DNA of 64,000 nucleotides, taken from NCBI GenBank assembly GCA_028386065.3, contig JAKUCV010002172.1, positions 161,338-225,337 on the forward strand, written 5' to 3'. This document shows, piece by piece, positions 55,871 through 64,000 of the stretch (its first letter is position 1; every line of letters starts with the position of its first letter). The position numbers were made by a program, and so were the translations under genes. Source of the stretch: Turnera subulata (lineage: Eukaryota > Streptophyta > Magnoliopsida > Malpighiales > Passifloraceae). The notes under the pieces are model-generated. The model saw only the letters and a program-made list of their open reading frames with translations, did not search any database and was not told the DNA's origin.

Positions 55871-56290
55871 GTTTGTATCAACGTCATAATTACACGAAGA
55901 AACAATCATGGAAAAACAAGCATTATTATGAATAGAAATATCATCCAAATCCATAACATAAAACCCTCCGTACATGTAACCAAAACCGAATAAGGTTGAA
56001 CACAAAGTCAACCTAACGAAATTGTCATGAAATAACAAAGTGAAACCCAAACTTATAAAAGTTTTGACAAAGATAATATTCCGACGAATCGAAGGAGCAT
56101 AAAGAACATCATGTAGGAGAAGGCATCACGTTTTGCTACATGATGTTGCAAGGAATGGCAACTTTAGAGTTGTTTCACACATATATCCATTTTGCACCAC
56201 GTGTGACCCGTCGAAAGTCTACAAAGGCATCACGTTCCCCCGCTATGTGGTCCGTGGCTCCTGAATCTACAATCCACATAGGATTAGATT
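55871..56290 (-). pseudogene. Cop-F protease
   Basis: MWIVDSGATDHIAGERDAF at about 56285-56225 is the Copia aspartic protease motif (DSGATDH). Later pieces are broken by frameshifts; 55865-56050 reads FGFGYMYGGFYVMDLDD, the run-up to the pre-integrase domain. Confidence 0.75.
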
Positions 56291-56293
56291 CAG

Positions 56294-57136
56294 TTAGAAA
56301 AACAGAGCTAGAAATACAAAGTTCACTAGCATAAGCAGTTGAAAATACTTTTTTTTAGGCTCAGTGCAATCACGAGCATAGTGACCCTTTTGGTTACAGT
56401 TATAGCACTTCACACGTGCTATATTGGTATTTCGTTGCTTCTTTTGGCCTTGTTGTTCTGTCTTGGGCTTCTTTGTCATCTGAGCTGGCCCAGTTTTCTT
56501 TCCCTAATGCATTCTCTTCGAACCACCCTTGGGCTTGGAAGTTGCCATATGCAACTCAGTATGTGGTTTACCAGCCTCACGCCTTTCCTCTTCCAACTCA
56601 AGGTGCTTCCGGACATCTTCCCAGTCATCGAGCAAAGAATGTATGATTGCTTGGATTTGTTGTTCATCAGTTAGGACATGCCCAGAATTCCTTAATTCCC
56701 TGATCATATTGGACATGTGCCTCATATGTTGTTTCATAGTATGACCTAGGTTTTACTTGTAGGAATCAAACTTGATTATCAAGGACCTTAACTTTGTTAC
56801 AGACAAGGTACTGTAACTTGTCTTCAAAGCATTCCAAATAGCCATAGCATTTGGGAGGTCCTTGCATTCTAAGAAAATGTCCTCTTCCACTACGCTCAGC
56901 AACGTACTCCGAGTAGTGGAATCCTTTTTCTTCCAAGCATCATAAGCCTCACGGTCACGCCTATGCTGAGCCGTATTGCCAGCTTCAGGCTCCTCCGTGA
57001 CATGATTTATTGCCTCAAGAGCCTCTTGCTCCTCCAGCACATACTGGATTTTCACACTCCAAACTTCATAATTATCGCCATTCAGCTTCAACCCTTTGTT
57101 GAGCTCCTCGATAATTGCACTTACAGCAGTAGTCAT
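56294..57136 (-). pseudogene. Cop-F Gag with zinc knuckle
   Basis: ATG on the minus strand at 57136 (MTTAVSAIIEELNKGLKLNG, then YEVWSVKIQYVLEEQEAL), typical of Copia Gag. A TAG near 56756 breaks it. 56737-56504 continues (MSNMIRELRNSGHVLTDEQQ, IHSLLDDWEDVRKHLE), and after a further break comes CYNCNQKGHYARDC (about 56388-56429), an intact CCHC knuckle. Role: particle assembly and RNA packaging. Confidence 0.85.
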
Positions 57137-57290
57137 TTTTTTTTGCACGGTAATTCCTCACCTTTTAATTTTTAAAGGAACACAACCATTTGCTTCAAAA
57201 AAAATGCCCACTTGCAAGACAGGCACATGTGCAGTCAGGATCTTTTCATTCAAAAAGATCAGAGCATGGGAGACCCAACAAAAAAGTTAT

Positions 57291-57403
57291 TGTTATAACT
57301 ATTTCCAAAAAAAGCTTTCGGCGCACAACTTTATGCTTTACAAAAGAAGTGACTGTTGATAACTATTTTCAAAAAAACTTTTGGCGCACTGCTTTATACC
57401 GTT
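57291..57403. repeat. Two copies of a ~63-bp unit
   Basis: TGTTATAACTATTTCCAAAA at 57291 and TGTTGATAACTATTTTCAAA at 57354, both followed by CTTTYGGCGCACNNCTTTAT. Confidence 0.7.
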
Positions 57404-58263
57404 ATCAAATGCACTGCATACATGCATGGGAAAAATGAAAGGAACAGAGCATCTTTCACTTTACAAAAAAAAAATTCACGTAAAATATGTGCACAGTGTA
57501 AAACGTCATGCACAGCTGGTAGCAGGCTATGTTGCCAACTCTTTTTTCCTCTCTTTTAAAGGAAACAAGTTTGCAACACCTGTGTGCTACCTCCTTCAAA
57601 AACGAATACAGATTAGTGAAATAAGAAAAAAAGCAAGATGAGGCTTGACCGGGGAGCAATTTTCCGGCCTCCAGACAATTAACGCAACCCCTCCCAATAC
57701 TATTTTTTTTATTCCCTTGTCGAACAACATACACTAGCAACCAATTCAATGATGATCCCAACAGTTCTAAGTGAACAACCAGTACACAAATAAAAAAAAA
57801 GGCAATAAAAACATGTACAAATCGATTGGGACAAAACAGGGAAGGGGCTGGTGGCGGCGAGTCAGCGCAACTGCAAATGGCTACTACAGCGGTGGATCGA
57901 ACGGTTGGCGGCGACGCGAGAGGGCACGAATGTACCTGGATCTAGCAACACTATCGAGCTCCACTACTGCTACAGTGGATCAGGCTGCTGCACGTGCTAC
58001 GGCGGCCGGCGGCGGATCTCCCTCGGTGAACACTTCTCGCGGAGGAGGGCGGCTGTGGAGAATCGGTGGCGATGTGTCAGGTCTGACCGCACTCCCCTCA
58101 TCGCGAGGGTAGCACTCTGCTTGCCACGGCAGGGGCAACGCGACACGGTGCTGGGCAACAACGACTGCTCGACTCGGCGTTGCGGCACCCGTCATGGTGG
58201 CTCAAGACGGCGGAAGGGGCGCTGGCTCCTCCTGCACAACAAAAAAAAAGGAGAGCGATGCGT

Positions 58264-58271
58264 TATTTATA
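58264..58271 (-). promoter_or_regulatory. TATA-like box pointing towards Cop-F
   Basis: Minus strand TATAAATA, followed on that strand by ~450 bases of GC-rich sequence and then Cop-F gag. It could be the promoter that once drove Cop-F or an older LTR; this is inference from position. Confidence 0.35.
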
Positions 58272-58705
58272 TGGGAGAAGAAAAAGAAAAACTTGACGGC
58301 TGTGGAGAATGAGATGAAACCCTAGGGGTTACAACTTTTATTACTTTAATTACCCACTTAATGCACATAATCAGCCCCTTAAACTCTTTGAATTAGTAAC
58401 CAGCCATTATGGCCTTAAACAAAACGTTATATTTTTTTTTTGTAAATAAGTTTTTTTAAACGAGTGGATACTTTTCATATGGGTTGACAACTTTAAATGG
58501 CTTAATGAAACGTCATTTTTTTTAAACAAAAATCCGAGCCGAGCCGAGTGGCAACAAGCCGAGATTCTCTTTGAGCCACGCCGAGCCGTATCGAGCAGAG
58601 CTAGCCGAGCTGAATTATTTGTTTTTTTAGCTTCTTGTTTTCTTTGGCTAAATGAGCCTATTTTAAATACAAGTTTTTTTAAAAACCAAATAAAAATTCA
58701 ACAAT

Positions 58706-58767
58706 ATGTTAATTTGTTTAACATACTTATGCATTAATGTTAATTTGTTTAACATACTTGTGCATCT
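58706..58767 (+). repeat. Two 31-bp tandem copies at the Helitron-like boundary
   Basis: ATGTTAATTTGTTTAACATA at 58706 and 58737, each ending CTTRTGCAT. The second copy runs into the putative Helitron 5' end at 58766. Confidence 0.85.
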
Positions 58768-59206
58768 ATATAAATATATTAAATTAGAGACCAAAAGCTC
58801 TGCAGTGGGCACATGGTAAGTTTTATGCAACTCTCATGTGCCATGTGGCAAAAAATTATCATTAAGTTATATTCAATTCTAAATTGTATTTGTGAAACGA
58901 CACAAAAGAAAACTAAATACTGGGTTAATGAACCGTCTTCTTTCTCTTTCTTTCTGGCTGGTCAAAACCAACAACCAACTCCTCCTCCTCCTCCTCTCGC
59001 GATTTCTCCAACGTCGACTCTTTACTCTACTCTTCCCGAAATGGCGACCGCCGCCAATAAATTCTTCCTCCTCTACTCTTTTTTCATTTTGAGTTTTCTT
59101 CTTCTTTGTTTATTGTTTTTGTGGGTAGAAGGTGAAAAATCAGAAGAACGATTCTTTCCATATTGAAGTTGTTTGTTTTCCATTTTTGGGTTGTGAGTTC
59201 TGATTG

Positions 59207-59403
59207 ATGACGAAAAATACCGGCAAGGTGAACAATAACACAAAGAGCAGCAGTAACAACAGCAGTAATAATGCTTTCCTACCTAATTCCTTGAAATTCA
59301 TCTCTTCCTGCATTAAGACCGCCTCTTTCGGTGTCCGCTCCGCCAGTGCCTCCGTTGCCGCCTCCATCTCTGATGATAACCACCCCACGTCCTTAAAGAC
59401 CAG
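59207..59403 (+). pseudogene. ATG18h/BCAS3-like first exon fragment
   Basis: The ATG at 59207 (MTKNTGKVNNNTKSSSNN) leads to FLPNSLKFISSCIKTASFGV and RSASASVAASIS. This matches the N-terminus I know for plant ATG18f/g/h proteins, WD40-BCAS3 proteins that bind phosphoinositides in autophagy. A one-base shift near 59385 precedes KDQ, where the family's exon 1 ends, and a donor CAG|GTTCC follows exactly at 59403/59404. The next family exon (VLWA...) is not found downstream. The preceding 200 bp look like its native 5' UTR (CTCC repeats, 58981-58998). Confidence 0.75.
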
Positions 59404-59863
59404 GTTCCTTCACTTGCTATTTTTCTAACTAATTGATTTGTTTTATTTTTGTCTTTTGGGTTGATGGAACATTGTTGTTGTTTTTTGAGTGTGGAAGTTA
59501 GGCCACGACCTTGGAGCTCCGGTCAGCTGTTGTTGGAACTGGGTCTGCCCGTTCACAGAGACGAAGATGTCTGAGTTCGTTGTGGAGGAAAAAATTACGG
59601 GGAAATTAGTATAAATTAATTAATTAGCACTTGATGAACTATTTAGCGAGAACAAAATGAGATCTTGAAAAATAGGCTAGCATCTCAAAAGGGATTAACA
59701 CTTAAGGAAGAGGAATGGAATTGCTTTCTAAGGTATGTATGTACGTGTTTCTTTGTACTTCTTTAATTATGTATTTCTTTATACTTCTTTAATTATATTT
59801 TGATGGATTGTGTTCAGGCAGTACTTGATTCCCTTAATCACATGATTATTTCTGCATGTTTCA
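59404..59863 (+). other. Intron-like and unassigned sequence between fragments
   Basis: Starts as the ATG18h-like intron. GGCCACGACCTTGGAGCTCC at about 59500 is GC-richer than its surroundings and may be another exon piece, but I cannot name it. Confidence 0.4.
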
Positions 59864-59976
59864 AGTTTTATTGTTCTAAAAAGCTGGAAAGTTCTGGCTT
59901 GGTTCAGGAGTGTTCACTTCGATCCAGAAATCTATCCAAATCCAAATCCCTACGAATTCAATCCTTCCAGAAGGAT
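59864..59976 (+). pseudogene. Cytochrome P450 exon fragment, copy 1
   Basis: In P450 frame it reads WKVLAWFRSVHFDPEIYPNP and YEFNPSRRD, the PERF/K-helix-side segment (usually GWKVL.WFRS.H.DPE.Y..P.EFNPSRWD) of CYP85-clan enzymes such as ent-kaurenoic acid oxidase. The acceptor is mutated (CAA for CAG), the donor GAT|GTAAGTG is intact, and one base is lost in the first codons. Heme-thiolate Cys is in another exon and absent. Confidence 0.75.
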
Positions 59977-60486
59977 GTAAGTGTATTAATTTGCATTTGT
60001 TCATTTTGGTTTGCCGCAAAAAACTACTGAAACGTCAAAAACATTGAATATTTCTTCTTCCTTATCATATATTTATGAATTGCCACTTATCATGTGGAAT
60101 GACAATGTATTACCCTGTTCCAGAATTTTCCTTTTATAAGGACTTCATTTGATGGTGTTGGTGCACGATATACATAAATGACAGCTAGATGGCAACTGTA
60201 AGTGTACTTATCAAAGACAATGGAGAAGATTGAGTATTCTTTTTCAACCCAGTGGAGAAATTCCTATCAGTTTCTCTTCTCAATGAAGCAAGGAAAAATA
60301 AAACTTTCTCCCTTCCTTTTCTTTTCCCTCAATTCTAAATTTTTCATTATTTGACCATTTTCTCCTCAAAGAATCTGATTTTATTGTAACATCCTGTGAA
60401 AGGTAACCTTTATTGATGAGCACTTTAGCAGTATGTTACTATTGTGTTATCAGTTATTAGTAACTTCCTTACTATGTTGCGGCAGT

Positions 60487-60839
60487 TGATGCGGCTATTG
60501 TTGCCGCCCAAGCTACAGTGGAGTTGGGCGAGAGAGGTGGGCTGCTGTCAGGATTCAGACTTTTTTTAGGGTTTATCTGGTAAGTGAGGTTCTACTCCTA
60601 CATAAATTGAAGTAAAAAAAGACCTTTCCTTTATTTTTCTTATGTAGCTTCTTGCAATTTTGCGTATTATGGGTGCTTTAATTGTCCTTGAATAATGTGT
60701 AGTTGAAACAGTGCCTTGATTGTTTTCTCCTTTTGCATTTTCTATGTTGACTAGATCTCTAATTGTTTCCACTTATTACAGGCTTGAACGTATTAATCCA
60801 CGGGGTTTGTTGATGTACTTGCCCATTCCAGATCAAAAG
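60487..60839 (+). pseudogene. Two exons of an unrecognised plant gene
   Basis: Exon 60487-60579 (DAAIVAAQATVELGERGGLL, then SGFRLFLGFI) ends at a perfect donor CTG|GTAAGTGAG. The next begins at 60782 after TTATTACAG and reads LERINPRGLLMYLPIPDQK. The frame is continuous across the splice, so a spliced gene was captured. I do not recognise the family; a plastid or membrane protein is only a guess. Confidence 0.5.
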
Positions 60840-61071
60840 ACAACTGCTTAGCAATCACCAAGAGAAGGCCTTCTTCCGCGTTGGGAGCATAACTATTTCT
60901 AAGAAGAAAGAAAGATGCAATGGAAGAGAAGAAGGCGAAATTAAGAAGACCATCATATCGGGAATTGAACTTTATTTTTCTCTTTATGCTCTAATCGATA
61001 CTTTATGAATAAAACCGCCCATCGGAACCACGATAACATTTGTTCCTTATTTTGTTTGTTTGTTTGTTTAG

Positions 61072-61146
61072 GCTGATCCAGAGTTGGAGGCGATTAGGCA
61101 GAGAAGAATACATGAGCTCATGGCTCAACGCGATTTGAACCTATGA
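61072..61146 (+). pseudogene. PDCD5-like exon fragment
   Basis: After the acceptor TTTGTTTAG the sequence reads ADPELEAIRQRRIHELMAQR, the highly conserved N-terminus of PDCD5 (programmed cell death protein 5; normally ADPELEAIRQRRMQELMAQ). It stops at a TGA after 24 codons. The rest of the ~130-residue protein is absent. Confidence 0.8.
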
Positions 61147-61270
61147 AGATTTTAATTGTCGCTTTACTAACTATAAACATCACAAGAATCTTGACGAAAT
61201 TGACCATTGGATTTGGATGTTATTAGACTATGCCAAGGAAAGGGTTAGTTCAAGCAAATTTGTCAATATG
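61147..61270 (+). other. Exon-like sequence, family unknown
   Basis: A frame reading DEIDHWIWMLLDYAKERV and SSSKFVNM ends exactly at a donor-like ATG|GTAAGAAG (61270/61271). It could be another captured exon. I cannot assign it. Confidence 0.35.
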
Positions 61271-61444
61271 GTAAGAAGACTGTAACTTGGCCTTTATAGG
61301 TTTATAAGTTAATTTTCTAAATTTTTTGTCAAGAAAACTACAACAGTGGGTAAACAAAATAGTTCAGTATTGAAATGTCCTTTATTGCAGTTTCAGACTA
61401 AAACATCTTTCAGCATTTGTTGCTTATATCTTTAATCCTTTCAG

Positions 61445-61744
61445 GTCCAAGAGATGACTTACACTAATGTAGTTGCATCCCCACACGGTGCAAAGCTGAC
61501 GAACATGCTCTTTATGAATAGAGACAGTCGCGTAATGGAATTCTTCCAAAAACGATGGTTAGAACTTGTAGGCACAGGGCAGTATGTGCATCATTGGATG
61601 GCAGAGCAATCTGGAATGAACCACCAAGGAGCATGGTGTGAGCCGTAGGGAAAATACCAAAGTCCCTCTCCTGAAAACCAACTTCTACAAGTTTGTTTAG
61701 GTTGGCCACAATGAAACCTGCTGGAAAGTGCTAAAAGTTCTCAA
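61445..61744 (+). pseudogene. GT61 glycosyltransferase (DUF563) fragment
   Basis: After CCTTTCAG it reads VQEMTYTNVVASPHGAKLTN, then MLFMNRDSRVMEFFQKRWLE, VGTGQYVHHWMAEQSGM and HQGAWCEP. This is the C-terminal region of plant GT61 enzymes (SPHGAQLTNM.FM....V.EF.P.GW...AG.GQYV..W.A..SGM.H.G.W), Golgi enzymes that decorate glycans such as xylan. A TAG follows; a shifted frame keeps VGHNETCWKVLKVL near 61701. Key residues of the donor site lie upstream and are missing. Confidence 0.8.
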
Positions 61745-61899
61745 GTATATTTTCTTATCCTTTCTTTCTGCCTGTTAATTTATGATTTGTCTCTCTTTCC
61801 CATAAAATTATCTGTTTCTAGATGATTTACCAATGTCAATATCAGTACTTCAATATTTAAATTTATTTAGCACCATCATGTTTTCTCCTGCACTGGTAA

Positions 61900-62434
61900 C
61901 AAGAGTTACTTTTGCTGAAGATTGCCGTCTAAAAGCTGCCACAAGGGACCTAGATCCTGTTGTCTTCCTTGAAAATGAATTAAGTAGTTTCCTAACTGGA
62001 TCCAATGGTTTAATTAATCGTGGCATGCTCTGTTGACATCTTTTGTCTTTAAATATGGTGAGACATTTCTTATTTCAGCTGAGGCTCTTGATTCCAGTTT
62101 CTGCCCTCCAATAGGGAAAGCCAAGGTATCCTTCCTGAAGTTTTGATTGACTATTACTATTCAATTATGTTTTTTCTCTCTTTTTAGCTATAAGAGAATT
62201 TATTATCACCTGATCATGAAAACAACAATAGTTGCACAACATTAGCGTTACCTATGCTTCTTTTTTCTATTGACAAAATGAGAGAGAAAGAAAGGAAGTG
62301 ACGATCATGAAAACAACATTAGCTGCACAACATTAGCGTTACCTATGCTGCTTTTTTCTATTGACAGAATGAGAGAGAAAGAAAGGAAGTGGCTATCATA
62401 GCCTATTCAAAAAATGGTGGGCTATGCTCTCCAG
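61900..62434 (+). pseudogene. Pyruvate dehydrogenase E1 beta fragment, three exons
   Basis: Exon pieces: about 61905-61982 (AEDCRLKAATRDLDPVVFLE), 62052-62125 (YGETFLISAEALDSSFC, PPIGKAK, donor AAG|GTATCC) and 62368-62434 (acceptor TTGACAG; EVAIIAYSK, one extra base, then MVGYALQ, donor CAG|GTATGT). The mitochondrial E1 beta subunit has …AEDARGLLKAAIRDPDPVVF, EVLDSSFCLPIGKAK and TAYSKMVGYALQ in this order. E1 decarboxylates pyruvate at the entry of the TCA cycle. Intron positions look authentic, so genomic DNA, not mRNA, was captured. Frameshift and substitutions make it dead. Confidence 0.85.
62212..62393 (+). repeat. 91-bp tandem duplication over an E1 beta intron/exon border
   Basis: GATCATGAAAACAACAATAG (62212) and GATCATGAAAACAACATTAG (62303) begin two nearly identical 91-bp units, each with TTTTTTCTATTGACARAATG, so the splice acceptor and exon start are doubled. 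Confidence 0.9.
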
Positions 62435-62504
62435 GTATGTTTTCTATATGCAAATGTTGCAGAAACGGTTGTCTGATTTGGAATTACATCACAATAAGAC
62501 TCAA

Positions 62505-62735
62505 TCAAAATATTATAGGAAACGAAATTAGGGACAAATCTTTTTTTCTCAAAGAAGTATTCAAACATTGAAACTGTTTCTTTCTCGATTACCTTTTGGC
62601 GCAAAGCAAGGAGCAGAGGATGGTTTTGCAAGTAAAGATGGAGGAGGGAGAGCCGCGGATATGGAGCAGCAGATGAGGCAAGAGGCAGCATCTAGATCGG
62701 AGGAGTGTATGATTGTTATTGGCCAATAAATTAGG
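62505..62735 (+). repeat. Segment U, copy 1
   Basis: TCAAAATATTATAGGAAACG to GGAGGAGTGTATGATTGTTA recurs at 63696-64000. It ends in a purine/GC-rich part (GGATGGTTTTGCAAGTAAAG). Nature unknown; it may be Helitron body or another captured gene. Confidence 0.75.
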
Positions 62736-63394
62736 AGATTAGGTGTTATTATCCCGATTTTTGTATGAATTAATTATTAGCCGAAGTATAGAATTAAACC
62801 TGGAGTGTCTGTTGGTTGTAAGCATCTTTCCAAGATATTGCTCTTTGGTTTCATAATGGATGCCCAATACTTTCACTGGAAATAGTGTTCTCAGTTTGTG
62901 TTTACTGTGGTCATATTGTTTTTACTTTTGCATGACTACCAACTCCAAAATTCAGGAACCTCTTTGGAACTGCAGTAGTCTTTAAACCTGGTCATAATGT
63001 GTTCTTTATTTGATTGGTGTCCTGATCCAGTAATGATGCTGATTCTTCTGTCACTTACCCGTGATTGTACAGTTTTAGTCTGGCCACACTCAGAGACAAC
63101 ACACTACTTCCTACTTGCATAGAGGTAGAGAGATCTTAATGATCAAGATCCCTACTACCCCATTTTTTATTCTCATTTTCCTCAAGTTTTTTCTCTAGGG
63201 AATTCCTTTGTTGGGTGCCTTTACCTGGGAAAAGAAATTGAGAAATTAAGTTGCTTTCTTTTGCTGCTTAGAAAGGCATGGTTAATTAATTAAGGATGGC
63301 TGCGAGAATAAGAAGCAGTTCTTGATTTGCTGTGACTCCCATGATTATTTCTCGACTCTTTAACACATATGTATATGCATACTGTGCTTATTTC
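62736..63394 (+). other. Sequence between repeated segments, unassigned
   Basis: About 660 bases without recognised exon, repeat or terminus. A Helitron 3' end (CTRR after a hairpin) was looked for here and not found with confidence. Confidence 0.4.
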
Positions 63395-63406
63395 TGCATG
63401 TTTCAG

Positions 63407-63513
63407 GTTTTATTGTTCCAAAAGTCTGGAAAGTTCTGGCTTGGTTTAGGAGTACTCACTTGGAGCTAGAAATCTATTATAATCCCTACAAATTCAATCA
63501 TTCAAGAAGGGAT
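63407..63513 (+). pseudogene. Cytochrome P450 exon fragment, copy 2
   Basis: Acceptor TTTCAG intact, frame GFIVPKVWKVLAWFRSTHLE, then EIYYNPYKFNHSRRD, donor GAT|GTGAG. It is the same exon as 59864-59976, with ~285 bp of flanking similarity (63386-63668 against 59846-60130). This copy kept the frame but lost the conserved D-P and the Trp of SRWD. Confidence 0.8.
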
Positions 63514-63695
63514 GTGAGTGGATTAATTTGCATTGGTTCATTTTGTTTTGCCTTAAAAAACTACTGAAACGTCAGAAGAATTGAATATTTCTTCTTCCTT
63601 ATCATATATTTATGAATGCCCACTGATCAAATGGATTGACAGTGTATTATCCTGTTGTAGAATTTCCATTGGGGTTTTGTACATTTGACTTACTA

Positions 63696-64000
63696 TCAAA
63701 ATATTATAGGAAACGATATTAGGGGCAAACCTTTCTTTCTCAAAAGGTACTCAAACATTGAAACCACATCATTATACCTGGGTTAATAAAAATGTTCTAT
63801 TTATTCCAAAACAAAAAAAAAGCAACAGAAGAGCGTAATTGCCATTTTGGTTTACCTTCCGGCGCAGTGCAAGGAGAAGAAGATGGTTTTGCAAGTGAAG
63901 ATGGAGGGGGAGAGCCGGGGGATACAGAGTGACGGATTGGCGGGGTGGGGTGTGGGGGGTGCTGCATCTAGATGGGAGGACTGTATAATTGTTATTAGCC
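63696..64000 (+). repeat. Segment U, copy 2 (runs out of the window)
   Basis: Matches 62505-62735, with ~60 extra bases around 63770-63840 and a G-rich end (GGGGTGGGGTGTGGGGGGTG, 63942-63961). Here it directly follows the P450 copy. Confidence 0.75.

Larger units (their letters stand above)
50212..57136 (-). mobile_element. Cop-F, Copia element lacking a recognisable 5' LTR
   Basis: Minus-strand order gag (57136), CCHC, protease, pre-integrase, integrase, RT, RNase H (ends 53097), 3' UTR, PPT, LTR (50513-50212). The lineage differs from the Sireviruses (single zinc knuckle, no 3' ORF, short LTR, YVDDMLIAG). The 3' UTR is split by solo LTR S3. No sequence matching the LTR was found right of gag. 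Confidence 0.8.
57137..58765. other. Region right of Cop-F gag, no recognised gene
   Basis: Expected to hold the Cop-F PBS and 5' LTR, but nothing matches 50212-50513. There is a ~63-bp duplicated unit (57291-57403), a GC-rich stretch (57840-58250) and a minus-strand TATA. After 58320 it becomes AT-rich with a GCCGAG-rich patch (58535-58610). Open frames 57771-58312 follow from GC content and resemble no protein. Confidence 0.5.
58766..64000 (+). mobile_element. Helitron-like gene-fragment mosaic (right end outside window)
   Basis: TCTATATAAATATATTAAAT follows an A at 58765, then GAGACCAAAAGCTCTGC and CACATGG/CATGTGCCATGTGGC blocks. A TC start after A and such subterminal sequences are typical of plant Helitron 5' ends. 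Downstream, fragments of six different plant genes lie on one strand, with introns and splice sites kept, as known for Helitron capture. A 3' CTRR end with hairpin was not found; two repeated segments near the right end suggest a compound structure. Pack-MULE origin is less likely, as no long terminal inverted repeats were seen. Confidence 0.5.

Noticed and set aside
57771..58312. Overlapping Gly/Arg-rich frames of 113 and 153 codons
   Set aside because: The GC-rich stretch is open in several frames on both strands, with no motif; a minus-strand leader or LTR is more likely.
58535..58610. GCCGAG-rich patch as a regulatory element
   Set aside because: Imperfect short repeats with no other copy in the window; treated as low complexity.

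Overview
This window is nuclear DNA of a flowering plant, probably a eudicot with a large, repeat-rich genome. It holds no intact host gene, tRNA, rRNA operon or CRISPR array. Almost every base belongs to LTR retrotransposons of plant lineages (Sirevirus-type Copia, a second Copia, Tat/Ogre-like Gypsy, Athila-like Gypsy, chromovirus-like Gypsy, a Cassandra-like 5S element). The last ~5 kb is a mosaic of captured plant gene fragments in a Helitron-like setting. Species and lineage names are inferred from recognised motifs; no database was searched.

Layout. Positions 1 to ~46.2 kb are the 3' part of one Sirevirus (called Sire-A here): RNase H tail, an acidic/coiled 3' ORF, polypurine tract and LTR start at 46039. 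Its 3' ORF is cut three times: by a Tat-like solo LTR (1879-3402, 5-bp target duplication GCAGC), by a chromovirus-like non-coding element (about 3458-7013), and by a 37-kb nest (8162-45477). The nest is a non-autonomous Tat/Ogre-like Gypsy (Tat-N). It has no gag-pol but carries a decayed antisense plant-mobile-domain (PMD) gene. Tat-N was itself invaded by Sirevirus Sire-B (13025-27265, duplication ATCCT), Sirevirus Sire-C (29323-34910, minus strand, CACAT), an Athila-like deletion derivative (Ath-D, 38485-45258, inside the 3' LTR), and carries a Cassandra-like 5S sequence (about 35279-35754). Sire-B in turn holds a chromovirus-like solo LTR in its 5' LTR (13492-16629, GTGGT) and a Tat-like solo LTR in its protease (19103-20603, GTAAG). 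This gives four nesting levels.

From ~46.2 to 50.2 kb lie the Sire-A LTR start and a second chromovirus-like non-coding element on the minus strand. From 50.2 to 57.1 kb is a minus-strand Copia (Cop-F) with a long open RT-RNase H frame, split in its 3' UTR by another Tat-like solo LTR (50644-52167, TATAC). From 57.1 to 58.77 kb is non-coding, partly GC-rich DNA.

From 58766 a sequence with a plausible Helitron 5' terminus is followed, all on the + strand, by exon pieces resembling ATG18h/BCAS3-type autophagy protein, cytochrome P450, an unrecognised spliced gene, PDCD5, a GT61 glycosyltransferase and the pyruvate dehydrogenase E1 beta subunit. Introns and splice sites are kept. The P450 piece and another segment recur near the window end.

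The coding remnants do not form a working pathway. Each retroelement is internally deleted or carries stops or lost catalytic residues, so mobility would have depended on other copies. The nesting gives a relative clock: Sire-A is older than Tat-N, which is older than Sire-B, Sire-C and Ath-D, and Sire-B is older than the two solo LTRs inside it.
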